In this document: in pieces, positions 1 through 7,141 of the stretch
Layout: every line of letters begins with the position of its first letter
Position numbering within the stretch: position 1 is the first letter of the stretch
Assembly: GCA_036277635.1 (NCBI GenBank)
Contig: DASUMP010000090.1
Coordinates: 1 to 35,023 of the forward strand
Reading direction: 5' to 3'
Origin: DASUMP01 sp036277635
GTDB taxonomy: Bacteria; Actinomycetota; Acidimicrobiia; IMCC26256; PALSA-610
Length of the DNA: 35,023 nt
Made by a program: the position numbers and the translations under genes
Notes under the pieces: model-generated
Seen by the model: only the letters and a program-made list of their open reading frames with translations
Told to the model about the DNA's origin: nothing
Database searches by the model: none

Positions 1-246
1 GATGCGACCCTCCTCGACGTGGAACACCGCCCGCCCGGACGTGCCGGACTGGTCGGGGAACCGTTCCTCGAGGAGGTCGTTCGCTTCTTGCGACTCGACG
101 CCCGGGACGGTGTAGTTGTCGGCGTAGTCGCCGCCGATCGAACCCTTGACCCCGAGGACCGCGACGATGACGAGCAACCAGGCGCCCATCGTGCGGAACG
201 GGTGACGAGCGCACCAGCGCCCGAGACGGAACAGGAAACCGGACAT
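1..246 (-). CDS. MMPL/RND family transporter, N-terminal fragment (cut by window edge)
   Basis: Reading the minus strand from an ATG at 246 gives 82 residues that run off the window. The protein starts MSGFLFRLGRWCARHPFRTM, followed by a hydrophobic helix (about residues 19-36) and then an extracytoplasmic-type stretch containing FxIPG-like 'YTVPGVESQEAND' and 'LLEERFPDQ'. This is the usual beginning of actinobacterial MMPL transporters: a short basic N-terminus, TM1, then the porter domain with a 'pGteSq...l...fP' motif. These proteins export lipids or drugs by proton motive force. A good ribosome binding site (TGGAGG) lies about 5 bases upstream. The frame is too short for the ORF list but is clear. 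The substrate cannot be told from this fragment. Confidence 0.85.
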   Translation of the reverse strand, partial: MSGFLFRLGRWCARHPFRTMGAWLLVIVAVLGVKGSIGGDYADNYTVPGVESQEANDLLEERFPDQSGTSGRAVFHVEEGRI

Positions 247-376
247 GGGTACCTCCAGGTGACAGGCCCGCGGGAGCTGCGGGTCCTGGCCACCGTGGCG
301 GAGGCACCTTGTCGGCCGCTGTCGTGGCCCTTGCACACCCCTGGCGACCCCCCGAACGCCCAGCAAAGGACACCAG

Positions 377-393
377 GTGACACCCCGTGTCAC
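377..393. promoter_or_regulatory. Inverted repeat GTGACAC-CCC-GTGTCAC, candidate operator of the MMPL gene
   Basis: Perfect 7-bp arms are separated by three bases and lie about 130 bp upstream of the minus-strand MMPL start. MMPL genes are often controlled by TetR-type repressors that bind such palindromes, but no regulator gene is adjacent inside the window. The assignment is inferred from position and symmetry only. Confidence 0.4.
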
Positions 394-409
394 TTCACGT
401 CCCTTGCTC

Positions 410-443
410 GGGGTGGGGGCGGGTTGGTGGCGGGTGGGCGGGG
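410..443 (+). other. G-rich tract able to form a G-quadruplex
   Basis: Six runs of three to five G fall within 34 bases: GGGG 410-413, GGGGG 415-419, GGG 421-423, GGG 432-434, GGG 436-438 and GGGG 440-443. The tract directly abuts the stop codon of the minus-strand AlkA-like gene, so the G strand is the template strand for that transcript. It fits the classic four-tract quadruplex pattern. Any effect on termination is inference. Confidence 0.5.
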
Positions 444-1070
444 TCAGAGCTCGGTGTCGGCGGCGCGCCAGCAGTACCAGGCGACCACCGACCGGTACGG
501 GGCGAAGGGGTCGCCGAGGGGAGCCAGCTGCTTCGGGCTCGGCATCTCGCCGAGCGCGTAGAGCTTGGTGAACCCGCTGCGCACCCCGTAGTCGAGCGTC
601 GGCCACACGTCGAGACGGCCGAGCTGGAACATCAAGAACATCTGGGCGGTCCACTCACCGATGCCGCGCACCTGCACCAGCTCGCGCACGACCTCGTCGT
701 CGGGGAGCCGACCGAGCCGGTCGAACGCGACCCGGCCGTCGTCGCCGGCGAGCGCGAGGTCGCGGATCGACGCCGCCTTCGACGCCGACAGGCCGCACGC
801 CCGCATCGTGTCGACGGGGGTGGCGAGCACGGCCTCGGGGGTGGGGTCGCCGTCGTACAGCGCGACGAACCGACCGTGGATCGCGGCGGCGGCGCGCCCT
901 GCGAGCTGCTGGTAGCAGATCGAGCGCGCGAGCGCGGCGAAGTGCGTGCGACCGTCGCTCTTCCGGCGCAGCTCGGGGTAGCCGTGCACGGCGAGCATGC
1001 GCCGGATCCCGCGGTCGCGTCGGGCGAGCTCGTCGGTGGCTTCTACCACCACCTTGCGGATGCGCGGCAC
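444..1070 (-). CDS. AlkA-like DNA-3-methyladenine glycosylase (HhH-GPD)
   Basis: 208 residues from a GTG start. Base-excision repair glycosylase that removes alkylated purines. The helix-hairpin-helix reads VRGIGEWTA (about 134-142) and is followed by FQLGRLDVWPTLD, where D160 sits at the catalytic aspartate position of the HhH-GPD superfamily. The region CYQQLAGRAA (52-61) matches the family's 'iv.QQvs..aA' segment. The protein lacks the N-terminal beta domain of E. coli AlkA, so it resembles the shorter bacterial glycosylases (about 200-215 aa). It starts only 9 bp after the ThiQ-like ATPase stop on the same strand and is therefore probably the last gene of the thiamine operon, an unexpected partner. 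An earlier start is not possible without overlapping the ATPase gene. Confidence 0.88.
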   Translation of the reverse strand: MPRIRKVVVEATDELARRDRGIRRMLAVHGYPELRRKSDGRTHFAALARSICYQQLAGRAAAAIHGRFVALYDGDPTPEAVLATPVDTMRACGLSASKAASIRDLALAGDDGRVAFDRLGRLPDDEVVRELVQVRGIGEWTAQMFLMFQLGRLDVWPTLDYGVRSGFTKLYALGEMPSPKQLAPLGDPFAPYRSVVAWYCWRAADTEL

Positions 1071-1079
1071 CGGCGCAGA

Positions 1080-2096
1080 CTACGAGTCGCGCGGGTACAC
1101 CAGGACGGCGTCGGGGTCGAGGGCGAGGGCGATGGGAGTGCCGTCGGGGGGTGCCGCGGTCGGCGCGACCGCGACGTCGACGGCAGGTGCGCCTGCTGCA
1201 TCGACGGTGAGCACGACGCGCTCGCCCGCGAACCGGTGGCTGCGGACGACCCCGGTGACGGGACCGCCGTCGCGCACCGCGAACGCGCCGGGACGCAGTA
1301 CCACGATCACCGGGCCAGTGGGAGCGCCGCACGGCACGACCCCCCACGGTGTGCGCACGGCACCGTCGCGGGCGATGGCGTCGACGGTCGGGCCGAAGCC
1401 GAGGAACTGCGCGACCCGCGGGTCGATCGGCCGCCGCCACAGCGCGGCGGGCGCGTCCACTTGGACGACGCGTCCGGCGTGCATGACCGCGACGCGGTCG
1501 GCGACGGTGAACGCCTCGTCGTGGTCGTGGGTCACGTAGATCGCCGGGACGTCGGCGACGTCGAGGAGCTCGCGCAGCTCGTCGACGAGGTGCTCGCGCA
1601 ACGCCCGGTCGAGCGCGCCGAGGGGCTCGTCGAGCATGAGGAGGCGAGGGTCGGGGGCCAACGCGCGCGCGAGCGCGACCCGCTGCTGTTCGCCGCCCGA
1701 GAGCTGCGCGACCGGACGGCGCTCGAAGCCGGCGAGCCCGACCACGTCGAGCACCTCGCGCACGCGCGCCCGACGTCGGGCCGCGGGCACGTCGGCCATG
1801 CGCAAACCGAACTCGACGTTGCGGCCCACGTCGTGGTGTGGGAACAGCGCGTAGTCCTGGAACATGAGACCGAAGCGACGCTCGTGCGGTGGAGTCCCGG
1901 CGAGATCGTTGCCGCGCCAGCTGATCGAACCGTGCGCCAACGGTTCGAGTCCGGCGACGGCGCGCAGCAACGTGCTCTTCCCGCTTCCGCTGGGCCCGAG
2001 GATCGCGAGCGTCTCGGACGCGGCGAGGTGGAGGTCGACGTGATCGACTGCGGTCGTCGTGCCGTAGCGAACACTCACGTCGCGGATCGACAACAC
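1080..2096 (-). CDS. thiQ: Thiamine ABC transporter ATP-binding protein (ThiQ-like)
   Basis: 338 residues, GTG start. The ATPase powers thiamine import. Walker A is GPSGSGKST (34-42), the Q-loop is at Q80, the ABC signature is LSGGEQQRVALARA (132-145), Walker B is LLMLDEP (152-158) and the switch histidine is H190. After residue 240 comes a TOBE-like beta domain, which makes it longer than E. coli ThiQ and similar to the iron/spermidine/2-aminoethylphosphonate group. By sequence alone it could be a generic FbpC/PotA-type ATPase. Its position 3 bp after the permease stop, in an operon headed by a TPP riboswitch, fixes the thiamine role. Confidence 0.9.
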   Translation of the reverse strand: MLSIRDVSVRYGTTTAVDHVDLHLAASETLAILGPSGSGKSTLLRAVAGLEPLAHGSISWRGNDLAGTPPHERRFGLMFQDYALFPHHDVGRNVEFGLRMADVPAARRRARVREVLDVVGLAGFERRPVAQLSGGEQQRVALARALAPDPRLLMLDEPLGALDRALREHLVDELRELLDVADVPAIYVTHDHDEAFTVADRVAVMHAGRVVQVDAPAALWRRPIDPRVAQFLGFGPTVDAIARDGAVRTPWGVVPCGAPTGPVIVVLRPGAFAVRDGGPVTGVVRSHRFAGERVVLTVDAAGAPAVDVAVAPTAAPPDGTPIALALDPDAVLVYPRDS

Positions 2097-2099
2097 GGA

Positions 2100-3713
2100 T
2101 CAGAACTCCCCGACGTCGCGGATCCGCACGCGATCGACGAGCAGGACGACTGCGGCGGTGATCGCCATCAACACAGTGGCCATCGCCATCGCGGTCCCGA
2201 AGTTGCCCGGCCGGCCGAGCAGGCGCGCGATCGCGATCGGCACCGTCGGGACGTCGGGGCGCGCGATGAAGATCGTGGCGCCGAACTCGCCGAGGGAGAT
2301 CGCGGCGGCGAACCCGGCGGCGACGGTCAGCGCGCGGGCCGTGATCGGCAGGTCGACCTCGCGCCAGACCCGAGCCGGCGACGCCCCGAGCACGGCGGCG
2401 GCGTCGCGGACACGAGGGTCGATGCTGCGGAGCGCGGGTACGACGATCCGCACGACGAACGGGATCGCGACGAGCGCGTGCGCGATCGGGATCAACCAGC
2501 GCGACGTCCGCAGGTCGAGCGGTGGTTCGTCGAGCGCGACGAGGAAGCCGAAGCCGATCGTCACCGCCGAGGTGCCGAGCGGCAGCATCACGAGCAGATC
2601 GAGCGCGCGCGACGAGCGCGACGTCCGGCGGGCGACGAACACCGCGGCGAGCGTGCCCACGACGAGCGCGATCGCGGTCGCGGCCGCGGCGAACATGAGC
2701 GAGTTGCGGATCGCCTCGTCGAGGGGCACGAACGACGCCGACCGGCGCGGCGCGCGCACCAGCGCGCGGTAAGAGTCGAGTCCGCCGTCGAGCGATCGGG
2801 CGACCAGGACGAGCAGGGGGCCGCCCAAGAACGCCACCGCCGCGACCAGCGTGGCCACGAGTGCCCCCCGTTCGGTCCCGGTGCGCACCGGACGCGCGGT
2901 GGAGGCCCGGCCGACGAGGCGCTGCGAGACCGCGCGCTCCGCCTGGAACCGACCGCTGACGACGAGCACCGCGATCACGGCGAGGAGCTGCACGATCGCG
3001 AGCCCGGCGGCCGCCTCGAGATCGAGGAAACGGGCGGTCTGGAGGTAGATCTCGACCTCGAGGGTCGACGTGCCGGGGCCGCCGAGGAGGAGCACAACGC
3101 CGAACGACGTGAACGTGAACAGGAACACGATGGTCGCGGCCGCGGCGAGGGCGGGCGCCAGACGCGGCAGCGTGACCGAGACGAACGCGCGCGTGCGTGA
3201 CGCGCCGAGCACCCGGGCGGCGTCGACCTGATGGGGGTCGAGGTTGGCCCAGAACCCACCGACGGCGCGCACGACCACCGCGACGTTGAAGAAGACGTGC
3301 GCGGCGAGGATCGGCGCCACGCCCCGGTCCCAACCGAGTGCGCCCAACGGCCCGCCGCGCCCGAGCACGGCCGTGAACGCCGTCGCGACGACCACGGTGG
3401 GCAACACGAACGGCACCGCGACGAGCGAACGAACCACCTCCCGGCCCCGGAACTCGAATTGCGCCAGCGCCGCGGCGAGCGGCAGCCCCACGACGAGCGT
3501 CAGCAGCGTGCTCACGGTCGCCTGCCACGTCGTGAACCACAGCACGCCGCGGAGATGCCCGTCGGCGATCACGTCGGCGACCGGCGCGAGGTCGAGCGAG
3601 CCGTCGGCGACGACGCCCCGTCCGACGATCGACGCGACGGGATACACGAAGAACACGGCCAGGAACGCGAGCGGCACCGCGATCATCGCGACGCGCACTC
3701 CGACTCGCGTCAT
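2100..3713 (-). CDS. thiP: Thiamine ABC transporter permease (ThiP-like, two fused permease domains)
   Basis: 537 residues. Inner-membrane channel of the thiamine importer, with two permease domains fused in one chain. Many hydrophobic helices are visible (for example residues 9-30, 66-85, 96-116, 190-210, 236-252, 285-304, 338-360, 372-392 and 510-527). Two cytoplasmic EAA loops, 'ARVLGASRTRAF' (166-177) and 'AAVLGASPARVW' (439-450), are the ATPase docking sites. The ATG at 3713 is chosen because it overlaps the ThiB stop as ATGA; a longer frame starting at 3746 would add 11 residues inside the upstream gene. FbpB-type iron permeases share this fold, but the riboswitch and ThiB neighbour support thiamine. 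Confidence 0.9.
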   Translation of the reverse strand: MTRVGVRVAMIAVPLAFLAVFFVYPVASIVGRGVVADGSLDLAPVADVIADGHLRGVLWFTTWQATVSTLLTLVVGLPLAAALAQFEFRGREVVRSLVAVPFVLPTVVVATAFTAVLGRGGPLGALGWDRGVAPILAAHVFFNVAVVVRAVGGFWANLDPHQVDAARVLGASRTRAFVSVTLPRLAPALAAAATIVFLFTFTSFGVVLLLGGPGTSTLEVEIYLQTARFLDLEAAAGLAIVQLLAVIAVLVVSGRFQAERAVSQRLVGRASTARPVRTGTERGALVATLVAAVAFLGGPLLVLVARSLDGGLDSYRALVRAPRRSASFVPLDEAIRNSLMFAAAATAIALVVGTLAAVFVARRTSRSSRALDLLVMLPLGTSAVTIGFGFLVALDEPPLDLRTSRWLIPIAHALVAIPFVVRIVVPALRSIDPRVRDAAAVLGASPARVWREVDLPITARALTVAAGFAAAISLGEFGATIFIARPDVPTVPIAIARLLGRPGNFGTAMAMATVLMAITAAVVLLVDRVRIRDVGEF

Positions 3714-4780
3714 CGCACCACCAGGTCGGTCCATTCCTCGATCCACTCGTCGCGACGCGCGTCGACGACGTCGAGCTCGAGCTCGTACGGATCGACCGGT
3801 CGTGCCGCCCAGCGCTCGAACACCTCCGGCAGCTCCACGTCGGCGCGCGCCGGGAAGACGAACATCTGCAACGGGATGTCCGCCTGCACCGCGGGCGACA
3901 GCAAGAAGTCGACGACGCGCTCCGCAGCGTCCGCTTCAGCCGTTCCCCGCAGGATCCCGGCGAACTCGACCTGGCGGTAGCAGCTCTGCTCGACGACTCC
4001 GATCGCCGGTTCGGTACGCCCGTCTTCGGCGAACACGACGTCGGCGGGTGGACTCGACGCGTACGACACGACGATCGGGCGATCGCCGCCGCCGCCGGCG
4101 CTGAACGCGCCGTAGTACGCGTCCTCCCAGCTGTCGGCGACGAGCACGTCGTTGTCGCGCAGGCGCTGCCAGTAGTCGCGCCAGCCGTCGGCGCCGTACT
4201 CGGCGACGGTGGCGAGGAGGAACGCGAGACCGGTCGAGCTCGTCGCGGGGTTCTCGACGACGGTGAGCCCGCGGTACTCGGCGTCGGTCAGCGATTCCAG
4301 CGTCGTGGGCGCAGCGAGCTCCTCCCCGAAGTGGGCGCGGTCGTAGTTCACGCACACGTCACCCACGTCGATCGGCGTGACCCGGTGCTGCGGATCGAGC
4401 TGCAGCGCGGTGGGTACGGCGTCGAGTCCGGCAGCTTCGTAGGGGACGAACAGGTCTTCGGCGAGCGCACGGCCGAGGAACGTGCTGTCGACGCCGTAGA
4501 GCACGTCGGCGAGTGGATCCGACGCGGTCAAGATCGCTTGGTTCACGACCGAGCCGGCGTCGCCGGCCGCGATCACCTCGAGCTCGATCCCGGATTCCTC
4601 CCTCAGCCGGTCGAGGACGCCGTCGCTCAGCGCGAACGAATCGTGGGTGAGGAGGCGCACCTTCACCGATTCGGGAGCGGTCGCGTCGACGTCGTCGTCG
4701 TCCCCGCACGCGGACACCACGAGCGCCAGCCCGACCAGCGTCGCCAGCGCGGCCTGCACGCGACGTCGGCGTCCGGTCAT
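3710..4780 (-). CDS. thiB: Thiamine-binding lipoprotein (ThiB-like substrate-binding protein)
   Basis: 356 residues. Captures thiamine (or its phosphates) outside the membrane and hands it to the permease. A lipoprotein signal peptide is clear: basic MTGRRRRVQA, a hydrophobic core, lipobox VSAC with Cys25, then an acidic linker. The mature part shows family features such as VRLLTHDSFALSDGVL, AGDAGSVVNQAI, NPATSSTGLAFL, GDRPIVVSYASSPP and CYRQVEFAGIL, which are typical of actinobacterial ThiB. The ATG overlaps the stop of the pyrophosphokinase gene as ATGA, giving translational coupling. It belongs to the iron/thiamine extracellular solute-binding family. Iron as ligand is unlikely because of the riboswitch. 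Confidence 0.92.
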   Translation of the reverse strand: MTGRRRRVQAALATLVGLALVVSACGDDDDVDATAPESVKVRLLTHDSFALSDGVLDRLREESGIELEVIAAGDAGSVVNQAILTASDPLADVLYGVDSTFLGRALAEDLFVPYEAAGLDAVPTALQLDPQHRVTPIDVGDVCVNYDRAHFGEELAAPTTLESLTDAEYRGLTVVENPATSSTGLAFLLATVAEYGADGWRDYWQRLRDNDVLVADSWEDAYYGAFSAGGGGDRPIVVSYASSPPADVVFAEDGRTEPAIGVVEQSCYRQVEFAGILRGTAEADAAERVVDFLLSPAVQADIPLQMFVFPARADVELPEVFERWAARPVDPYELELDVVDARRDEWIEEWTDLVVR

Positions 4781-5466
4781 GCGAACTCGCGATCGAGAGG
4801 CTGCACCGCGAGCAGCGTCCCGCGCTCGAGCGCGACCGACGCTCGGGTGCCGAGCAGCTCGTTGCTCACGCCGCGCGTCGAACCGGGGTGGAGCACTTCT
4901 CCCCGCAGCGGGTACCGCAGCCCGGTGGTGTGCACGCCGTGGGCGGGACCGCCGACCGCCAGCAAGGTCACGAGCCCGCCGGGCGCACCGTCGAGCTCGA
5001 CCGCGCCGTGCGCGGCGTGCAGCGTCGTGAGGAGCGCGCCGTCGACGAATGCCGTGAGACGGAGATCCGCGAAGTCCGGCGACGTGAGCAGGAGCACGTT
5101 GCCGAGGAAGTGGTCGAGGCGACGGCCGCCACCCGCACCGAGGACGACGACCTCCTGCGCGCCCAGACGGCGCGCGGTCGCCAGCGCGAGCTCGAGGTCG
5201 GTGGCGTCCTTCGCGACCGGGTGCTCCTCGACGGACGCGCCGCTGGCGACGGCCGCGTCCAACGCGGCTCGATCGACCGAGTCGAGATCCCCCACGACGA
5301 CGTCGATGCGCACGCCGAGCGCCGCCGCTTGGTGGACCCCGGAGTCGGCGGCGACGACGAGCGCATCGCCGAGGACGAATCGCTGCGCTTCGGACCCGAC
5401 CGGGTCACCCCCCGCGAGGACGACCGCGCGCCGACACGCTGACGGGGTGCTGGACTCGGACGACAC
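4777..5466 (-). CDS. Thiamine pyrophosphokinase
   Basis: 229 residues, GTG start. Transfers pyrophosphate from ATP to thiamine, making the cofactor TPP. Family motifs are ADSGVHQA (about 40-47), VVGDLDSVD (57-65), HPVAKDATDLELAL (83-96) and GGGRRLDHFLGN (109-120); the acidic residues in GDLDS and DATD bind metal and nucleotide. This is the first gene behind the TPP riboswitch and is coupled by ATGA overlap to the thiB gene, so salvage import and activation are made together. The GTG start is set by an excellent Shine-Dalgarno, GGAGGGAGGG (5469-5478), which is itself part of the riboswitch 3' end. The enzyme is cytoplasmic. Confidence 0.93.
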   Translation of the reverse strand: MSSESSTPSACRRAVVLAGGDPVGSEAQRFVLGDALVVAADSGVHQAAALGVRIDVVVGDLDSVDRAALDAAVASGASVEEHPVAKDATDLELALATARRLGAQEVVVLGAGGGRRLDHFLGNVLLLTSPDFADLRLTAFVDGALLTTLHAAHGAVELDGAPGGLVTLLAVGGPAHGVHTTGLRYPLRGEVLHPGSTRGVSNELLGTRASVALERGTLLAVQPLDREFA

Positions 5467-5469
5467 TTC

Positions 5470-5585
5470 CCTCCCTCCGCCGGCATTACCCGGAGCAGGT
5501 TCGAGGGGTCGGTGCCGGCGTCGCGCGCTCGCGCGCTCCGGTGGGCACCCTCTCAGCCCGGCTCACCCGAGCTCCCCGTGGGTTC
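5470..5585 (-). promoter_or_regulatory. TPP riboswitch (THI element)
   Basis: On the minus strand the conserved THI blocks appear in order: GGGGAGC (5577-5571), CTGAGAGGGTG with CTGAGA at 5556-5551, then GAACCTG (5502-5496), CCGGGTAATGCC, and the closing GGCGGAGGGA. Between CTGAGA and GAACCTG lies a GC-only, self-complementary stretch (GCGCGC around 5522-5536), probably an extended variable P3 stem. The Shine-Dalgarno of the pyrophosphokinase gene overlaps the 3' arm, so ligand binding most likely blocks translation initiation directly. No U-run terminator is visible. Confidence 0.95.
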
Positions 5586-5607
5586 CGCCCGAGGGTAGCC
5601 CGCGCGC

Positions 5608-7077
5608 CTACGGCCGCAGCATGAGGGACGACGTGGCCCCGTTGATCCACGCAGGCGAGCCGAGCCGGCGAGCGTCGCCGAACGGGATCACCGTGCCTTC
5701 AGCCGTCGCGATCCAGTAGCCCTTGCCGGTCGGCGTGACGAGCAGGCGGGCCGCCGCCTTGTAGTTCGTGCAGCCGCGCACGTCGCCGTAGTGCTTGGCG
5801 TCGCCGAACGTGTAGACGCGCCCGTCCTTGCCGAGCATCCAGTAGCCGTTGCCGGTCGCGCTCCGCTGCATCGCGACGATCGGCGCCGCGATCGCCTGAC
5901 CACCGAGCGACCCGAAGAACTGCGCGTCGCCGAACGAGAACACGCCGCCGTCGCTCGAGAACAGCCAGTACCCGCCGAAGGTCTTCGTCGCCTCCATGCC
6001 CTGCACCGGCTTCACGAGGGGCAGGTTCCCCGTCGAACCGAAGAAGCGCGCGTTGCCGAACGAGAACACGCCGCCGTCGTCGGCGACGAGCCAGTAGCCC
6101 GCGTTCCACCGCGACCGTTCCATGCCGTTGACGGGCTTGTTCAGGCGCAGGTTCCCGGTGGACCCGAAGAACTTCGCCTTGCCGAACGAGAAGATGCCGC
6201 CGTCGCGACCGAGCAACCAGTAGCCGTTGCCGCTCGAGGTGGCTTCACCGCCGACGATCGGTGCCGCCGGGTGGTACTTCTTCGCCGAGCCGTAGTACCA
6301 GGCGTCGCCGAAGGTGTGCACCGCGCCGTCGGTCGTGCCCAGCCAGTAGCCGCGCCCGGACGGGCTGGTGACCGCCGACGGCGAGTACGGCAAGCACGCG
6401 CGCCGCGCGCCGTTGAACACCATCGCGTCCGAGTACAGCGAGATGATGCGCAACCCGTAGTCGGGTGCGGTCGCCCAGATCGCGATGCCGCTCGACCCGC
6501 CGAACAGCTCCCAGATCGGCGCCTTGCCGATGCGGTCGCTCGGCGGTTTGGCCAGGCGACCGGTCATGTACCGGGTCGTCTCGTCGGCGTAGCCGCGCAG
6601 GAGGTGGATCTGTGTGCGCACACCGATGCGCGCGGTCGGGAAGCACCGGCTGGGCGCGGTCTCGGCCTCGCACGTGGTTCCCGGCTCGCGCCCGTCGTAC
6701 GCGTACATGCCAGCGAAGTTGTTGAACCACGGACGGATCTGGCCGTAGTCCGGGTAGGAGAACCAGCCGGTCTCGAGGACCGACTGGACGAACGCCATGT
6801 CGCCGCGGACGCCGTCGAGGCGACCCTCCTCGATGAACAGCGCGGCGAGCGCTCGCACGTCGTAGTTCACGCCCGGAACGTTCGGCGGCGTGTCACCGCG
6901 CTTCGATCGGTACCACGCCGCGAGCTGATCGGCGCTGAGCAGGTTCGGGCCCATCACCGGCGTCTGCGTCGTGGGGGTGGCCGCGGCCGCCGGCGCGGCA
7001 GCGCCGAGCGCCGACGCGACGGAAGCCAGGGCGAAGGCAACGACGAGCGCGGCGACGCGACGGTGGAACAGAGCCAT
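5608..7077 (-). CDS. Secreted glucosaminidase-like protein with six C-terminal GYW/DGG repeats
   Basis: 489 residues from an ATG at 7077 with GGGAAG upstream; the longer open frame lacks coding features and overlaps the neighbouring gene. An N-terminal signal peptide ends in an Ala-rich segment (about 1-34). Residues about 45-220 resemble the N-acetylglucosaminidase (GH73-like) fold: GDMAFVQSVLETGWFSYPDY has E102 at the expected catalytic Glu, followed by NNFAGMYAYDG and later GIAIWATAPDYG. Residues 241-489 are six repeats of about 42 aa built on G-x-GYW-x4-DGGVFSFGDA-x2-FGS, likely a beta-propeller. The role is probably cell-wall remodelling. The repeats may bind wall polymers; that is inference. 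The gene stands alone on its strand, downstream of the acyl-CoA ligase gene. Confidence 0.85.
   Translation of the reverse strand: MALFHRRVAALVVAFALASVASALGAAAPAAAATPTTQTPVMGPNLLSADQLAAWYRSKRGDTPPNVPGVNYDVRALAALFIEEGRLDGVRGDMAFVQSVLETGWFSYPDYGQIRPWFNNFAGMYAYDGREPGTTCEAETAPSRCFPTARIGVRTQIHLLRGYADETTRYMTGRLAKPPSDRIGKAPIWELFGGSSGIAIWATAPDYGLRIISLYSDAMVFNGARRACLPYSPSAVTSPSGRGYWLGTTDGAVHTFGDAWYYGSAKKYHPAAPIVGGEATSSGNGYWLLGRDGGIFSFGKAKFFGSTGNLRLNKPVNGMERSRWNAGYWLVADDGGVFSFGNARFFGSTGNLPLVKPVQGMEATKTFGGYWLFSSDGGVFSFGDAQFFGSLGGQAIAAPIVAMQRSATGNGYWMLGKDGRVYTFGDAKHYGDVRGCTNYKAAARLLVTPTGKGYWIATAEGTVIPFGDARRLGSPAWINGATSSLMLRP
5611..6357 (-). repeat. Six tandem protein repeats (about 42 codons each) in the glucosaminidase-like gene
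   Basis: Each unit begins G(N/K/R)GYW, continues with DGG(V/I)(F/Y)(S/T)FG(D/N/K)A and (F/Y)(F/Y)GS, and ends with a proline-containing linker such as KPVNGME. Units 2-4 are closest to each other; units 1, 5 and 6 are degenerate, and the last has AEGTVIPFGDAR. The repeat is a protein-level feature with only moderate DNA identity. Confidence 0.85.
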
Positions 7078-7141
7078 CACTTCCCAATCGGCGGCTGGGT
7101 CGGGCGCTTGAGGCCCCTCGCCGCCCGCGGACGGTTCGAGG

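Larger units (their letters stand above)
247..443. other. 197-bp intergenic region between the AlkA-like gene and the MMPL gene
   Basis: No gene is visible here. The region holds an inverted repeat (377-393), a direct repeat CCAGGTGACA at 255-264 and 373-382, and a G-rich tract at 410-443. It must contain the promoter and about 100-130 bases of leader of the minus-strand MMPL gene, unless that gene is read through from the thiamine operon. Confidence 0.6.

Noticed and set aside
387..3200. A 937-codon open frame on the plus strand opposite the thiamine operon
   Set aside because: Its composition is Arg/His/Asp-rich without any domain, and it is exactly antisense to genes with clear motifs. 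High GC keeps such frames open by chance.
3710..3746. Permease start at 3746, giving 548 residues
   Set aside because: It would overlap the thiB gene by 37 bp. The ATG at 3713 gives the tight ATGA overlap seen also at the previous junction and begins just before the first membrane helix.
5521..5537. GCGCGC self-complementary stretch as a Rho-independent terminator
   Set aside because: It has no U-run and lies inside the TPP aptamer between CTGAGA and GAACCTG, so it is better explained as a variable aptamer stem.
5611..6357. Regular repeats that might be read as a CRISPR array or minisatellite
   Set aside because: The period is about 126 bp and in frame, and it translates to conserved GYW/DGG units, so it is a protein repeat.
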